64,000 nucleotides of DNA from Abditibacteriaceae bacterium (GTDB taxonomy: Bacteria > Armatimonadota > Abditibacteriia > Abditibacteriales > Abditibacteriaceae). This document shows positions 62,207-64,000 of the stretch, one piece after another; positions within the stretch are counted from its first letter, which is position 1, and every line of letters starts with the position of its first letter. The notes under the pieces are model-generated. The model made no database searches and was not told the DNA's origin. It saw only the letters and a program-made list of their open reading frames with translations. Location: NCBI GenBank assembly GCA_019239895.1, contig JAFAZH010000032.1, positions 62,001 to 126,000 on the forward strand. The letters run 5' to 3'. A program made the position numbers and the translations under genes.

Positions 62207-62593
62207 TTAGTGTGCGGCGGGAGCGGCAGTGGCTCCTGCCCCACCTTTGGCCTGGCCCCGGTGCGCGGCGCGATAGGCTTTCATTTTGGCCTGTAATTCT
62301 GGTACCGTGAGGCCAACCGACTTAGCGACGCCTTCCTGATAGGTCTTGTAGGAATCTAGGACGCCCTGCTTCTCTTTATCGGTAAGGGGGCGACCCAGCG
62401 CGTTTTCTAACATCTTGAGTGGTGCGCCGCCACCCTGCTTGCCGCCTTTACCTTTTTTGCCTTTCTTCTTGCCTGGGGCCTGGGCGATACGAATGCCGTT
62501 AGTGCTACTGGGGGTGCTGGCTAAGGCACTCCCGACCGTGCCGAGAACCAGCACTAAGGCTGTTGAACCCACAATCCATTTCTGCTGTTTCAT
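62207..62593 (-). CDS. Small secreted Lys/Gly-rich protein, related to the next gene
   Basis: 128 residues with signal peptide (MKQQKWIVGSTALVLVLGTV, ending ALAS). A very basic linker (GKKKGKKGKGGKQGGG) separates it from the folded part PLTDKEKQGVLDSYKTYQEG and VAKSVGLTVPELQAKMKAYR. This helical part is clearly homologous to the protein at 62691. The C-terminus is Ala/Gly-rich. AAGGAG lies seven bases upstream. No family recognised. A weak resemblance to the LTxxQ motif of Spy/CpxP periplasmic proteins is noted but not relied on. Confidence 0.75.
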   Translation of the reverse strand: MKQQKWIVGSTALVLVLGTVGSALASTPSSTNGIRIAQAPGKKKGKKGKGGKQGGGAPLKMLENALGRPLTDKEKQGVLDSYKTYQEGVAKSVGLTVPELQAKMKAYRAAHRGQAKGGAGATAAPAAH

Positions 62594-62690
62594 CTAAATC
62601 TCCTTTAGTTTGAACCTGTGACCTTAGAACTTAATTTGGCAAGTTAGTTATATAACGCCTATGGCGACTGCATGAGTTGCCCCGCAACTA

Positions 62691-63152
62691 TTATTGCAGG
62701 TTGCCGCGCCGCAAGCCTTTTCTAATGGCGGCTTCGTCATTAAGTTGCACGCCTTTGTGCAGTTGCAGATAGGCTTTGCGCTTGAGCGCCAGGTCTTCCA
62801 CCGTGATGCCAAGGGCTGCCGCGACATTTTCCTGGTGCTTTTTCTGCGCCGCTATAATGGTGTCATTGCGGGTGGTCGCTGAGGTTGCAATAGCTTGCTT
62901 TTGTTTCTCCGTGAGGTGCTGACCAAACATCTCTTCCAACTGCTGAATTTCGCGTTCTGCCAATTTAGGCCCTAACAACAGCGTATTTCCCTTGTTAGCC
63001 GCTCTGAGCTTTTTGGCCTGTTTGTTCTGCCTGGCTGGAGGATTAGCGGCTTTGCCCACATCGTTGGGATCGGGCTGTGCGCCCACGTCTTTCACGGTGA
63101 CTAAAAAGCAACCTAAAGCCGCTAAGCCAAGATACCAATATCTTTGTTTCAT
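62691..63152 (-). CDS. Small secreted protein, paralogue of the gene at 62207
   Basis: 153 residues with signal peptide (MKQRYWYLGLAALGCFLVTV, ending VGAQ). The mature part has a basic stretch (ARQNKQAKKLRAANKGN), then GQHLTEKQKQAIATSATTRN and VAAALGITVEDLALKRKAYL. It shares the pattern LTxKxKQ...VAxxxGxTxxxLxxKxKAYxxxHxG with its neighbour. AGGA lies a few bases upstream. Sequence LTEKQ resembles the LTxxQ motif of Spy/CpxP-type stress proteins, which is suggestive only. Its downstream partner starts 97 bases later on the same strand. Confidence 0.75.
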   Translation of the reverse strand: MKQRYWYLGLAALGCFLVTVKDVGAQPDPNDVGKAANPPARQNKQAKKLRAANKGNTLLLGPKLAEREIQQLEEMFGQHLTEKQKQAIATSATTRNDTIIAAQKKHQENVAAALGITVEDLALKRKAYLQLHKGVQLNDEAAIRKGLRRGNLQ

Positions 63153-63464
63153 AGTCCTTTTCTTCTCTCCATAAAGGCAGCACGTTGAAGATGGTTATTT
63201 CTCATGCATCATCTACATTGATTAACGGAACTACTCAGTGATGTCACGCGAAGTTTTGAATCCTCTTCCTATGAGAGTAACGTAGCTGGGGTTGTGAAGT
63301 AATGGATAGCAGGATGATGGCTAAGTTTGTGAAAAAATTCTCGAAGTGGGTGCAATAATTGCACCAGGCTTGGTATCATTGAATATTAAGCAACCAAAAC
63401 TCTGGGTGAAGAAGGGTGAGTTTTAAGTCAGAGACTTATCTATGGAGCAAGCCTGCAATCAAAG
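63153..63464. other. Intergenic region upstream of rex and of the small secreted gene
   Basis: 312 bases with no convincing gene. It holds a perfect palindrome at 63349-63365 and presumably two divergent promoters; no clear -35/-10 pair was found. A TTGTGA half-site like the Rex operator occurs at 63327 without its partner. Confidence 0.4.
63349..63365. promoter_or_regulatory. Perfect 17-base palindrome upstream of rex
   Basis: GGTGCAATAATTGCACC, eight-base arms around a central A, 100 bases before the rex start. This is a good size and symmetry for a dimeric repressor operator or a small hairpin. It does not match the known Rex operator TTGTGAnnnnnnTCACAA. Confidence 0.5.
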
Positions 63465-64000
63465 ATGGACACGACTCCCAATAGCTTAGAAGATGCTGCT
63501 AATTTAGTGAAGGTGCCGCAGCCTACTATTGAGCGGCTCAGTGCTTATTTACAGTGTGTGCGGGGGATGCGGGCCGATGGGGTGCCAACGGCTTCTTCGA
63601 CAGAGATTGCCCAACGCACTGGCATCAATGCAGCACAGTTCCGTAAGGACTTATCTTACTTCGGGGAATTCGGCACGCCGGGGTTGGGCTATGATGTAGC
63701 CGACTTAGAAGCGCATCTTTCCCGGATTATGGGTTTGGATGCTCGCCATGATGTGCTTTTAGTGGGAGCGGGCAACTTGGGTAGTGCCCTCTTGAGTTAT
63801 CCGGGTTTCCCCGAACGCGGCTTCCATATTGTCGCTGCGTTTGATAGTGAGCCGCAAAGAGTCGGACAGGTGCTCAATGGCTGCACGATTTATCATATAG
63901 ATGATTTAGCGAAAGTCAATTCGGCACTGAATGCGCAGGTTGGGGTGATTGCTGTGCCGCGTGTAGCGGCGCAGGAAACGGTGGACAAATTGGTTGCAGC
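63465..64000 (+). CDS. rex: Redox-sensing transcriptional repressor Rex, 3' end cut by the window
   Basis: The first 178 residues are present. N-terminal winged helix (~10-80): VPQPTIERLSAYLQCVRG, then TEIAQRTGINAAQFRKDLSY and FGEFGTPGLGYDV, which is the signature Rex sequence. The Rossmann domain follows with VLLVGAGNLGSALLSYPGF and AAFDSEP. Rex senses the NADH/NAD+ ratio and represses fermentation and respiration genes. ATG 63465 has only a weak ribosome binding site. The end lies beyond 64000. Confidence 0.93.
   Translation, partial: MDTTPNSLEDAANLVKVPQPTIERLSAYLQCVRGMRADGVPTASSTEIAQRTGINAAQFRKDLSYFGEFGTPGLGYDVADLEAHLSRIMGLDARHDVLLVGAGNLGSALLSYPGFPERGFHIVAAFDSEPQRVGQVLNGCTIYHIDDLAKVNSALNAQVGVIAVPRVAAQETVDKLVA

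Noticed and set aside
63327-63344. TTGTGA half-site as a Rex operator
   Set aside because: The other half (TCACAA) is not present at the right distance; only part of the consensus is matched.

Overview
The window looks like one continuous bacterial chromosome segment of moderate GC. No rRNA, tRNA, CRISPR array, transposase or phage gene is visible. The combination of a secreted DUF1800/DUF1501 pair, a GH127-type glycosidase, several Gfo/Idh/MocA oxidoreductases, xylose-isomerase-like and phytanoyl-CoA dioxygenase genes, a Flp pilin and a Rex regulator fits a free-living saccharolytic bacterium. Armatimonadota is my best guess, with Planctomycetes-like or Chloroflexota-like lineages as alternatives. 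This is inference from gene content only.

Layout. 1-4.3 kb: the start of a low-molecular-weight tyrosine phosphatase, then DNA repair genes (a LigD-like phosphoesterase-polymerase without ligase domain, a Nudix hydrolase, an archaeal-type ATP-dependent ligase). 4.7-6.4 kb: a sigma factor preceded by a 26-codon leader ORF and an intrinsic terminator, followed by a protein built from two Cys-rich repeats. This is the least explained unit in the window. 6.5-10.8 kb: a GNAT gene broken by one TAG, a Fpg/Nei glycosylase, a cytochrome c and a sorbosone/PQQ-type dehydrogenase. 11-12.2 kb: a C45-type acyltransferase/peptidase. 12.4-23.5 kb: a six-gene signalling cluster on one strand (two histidine kinases, two single-receiver regulators, a REC-PAS-GAF-GGDEF-EAL protein and an HPt-REC-REC-GGDEF protein), linking phosphorelay to c-di-GMP. 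23.7-30.6 kb: a MEMO-family protein, NAD-dependent ligase, a creatininase-family hydrolase, a trans-sulfuration enzyme, a zinc ribbon protein and a metallo-beta-lactamase-fold protein. 30.6-31.3 kb: an isolated Flp pilin with a strong promoter and a long, structured 5' leader. 31.4-43 kb: sugar and redox enzymes (SDR, Gfo/Idh/MocA, a Gfo-aldo/keto reductase fusion, TIM-barrel isomerase, quinone oxidoreductase, MBL hydrolase, aldo/keto reductase). 43.2-45.1 kb: DUF485 plus acetate symporter. 45.3-46.7 kb: a secreted unknown and gene relics. 46.7-50.6 kb: aspS, an EAL protein and ndk. 50.8-58.2 kb: glycan degradation (large GH-A-like protein, PhyH, GH127). 58.5-63.2 kb: DUF1501/DUF1800 and two small related secreted proteins. 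63.5 kb to the end: rex, cut by the window edge.

A striking global feature is a dense set of long inverted repeats in the gaps between genes: at least five families or singletons with perfect or near-perfect arms of 14-46 bp. Several arms carry the stop codons, and once the last seven codons, of the flanking genes. They probably act as bidirectional terminators and mRNA-end structures. Many gene starts were moved downstream from the longest possible reading frame because the extra N-terminus lay inside a repeat or lacked a ribosome binding site.
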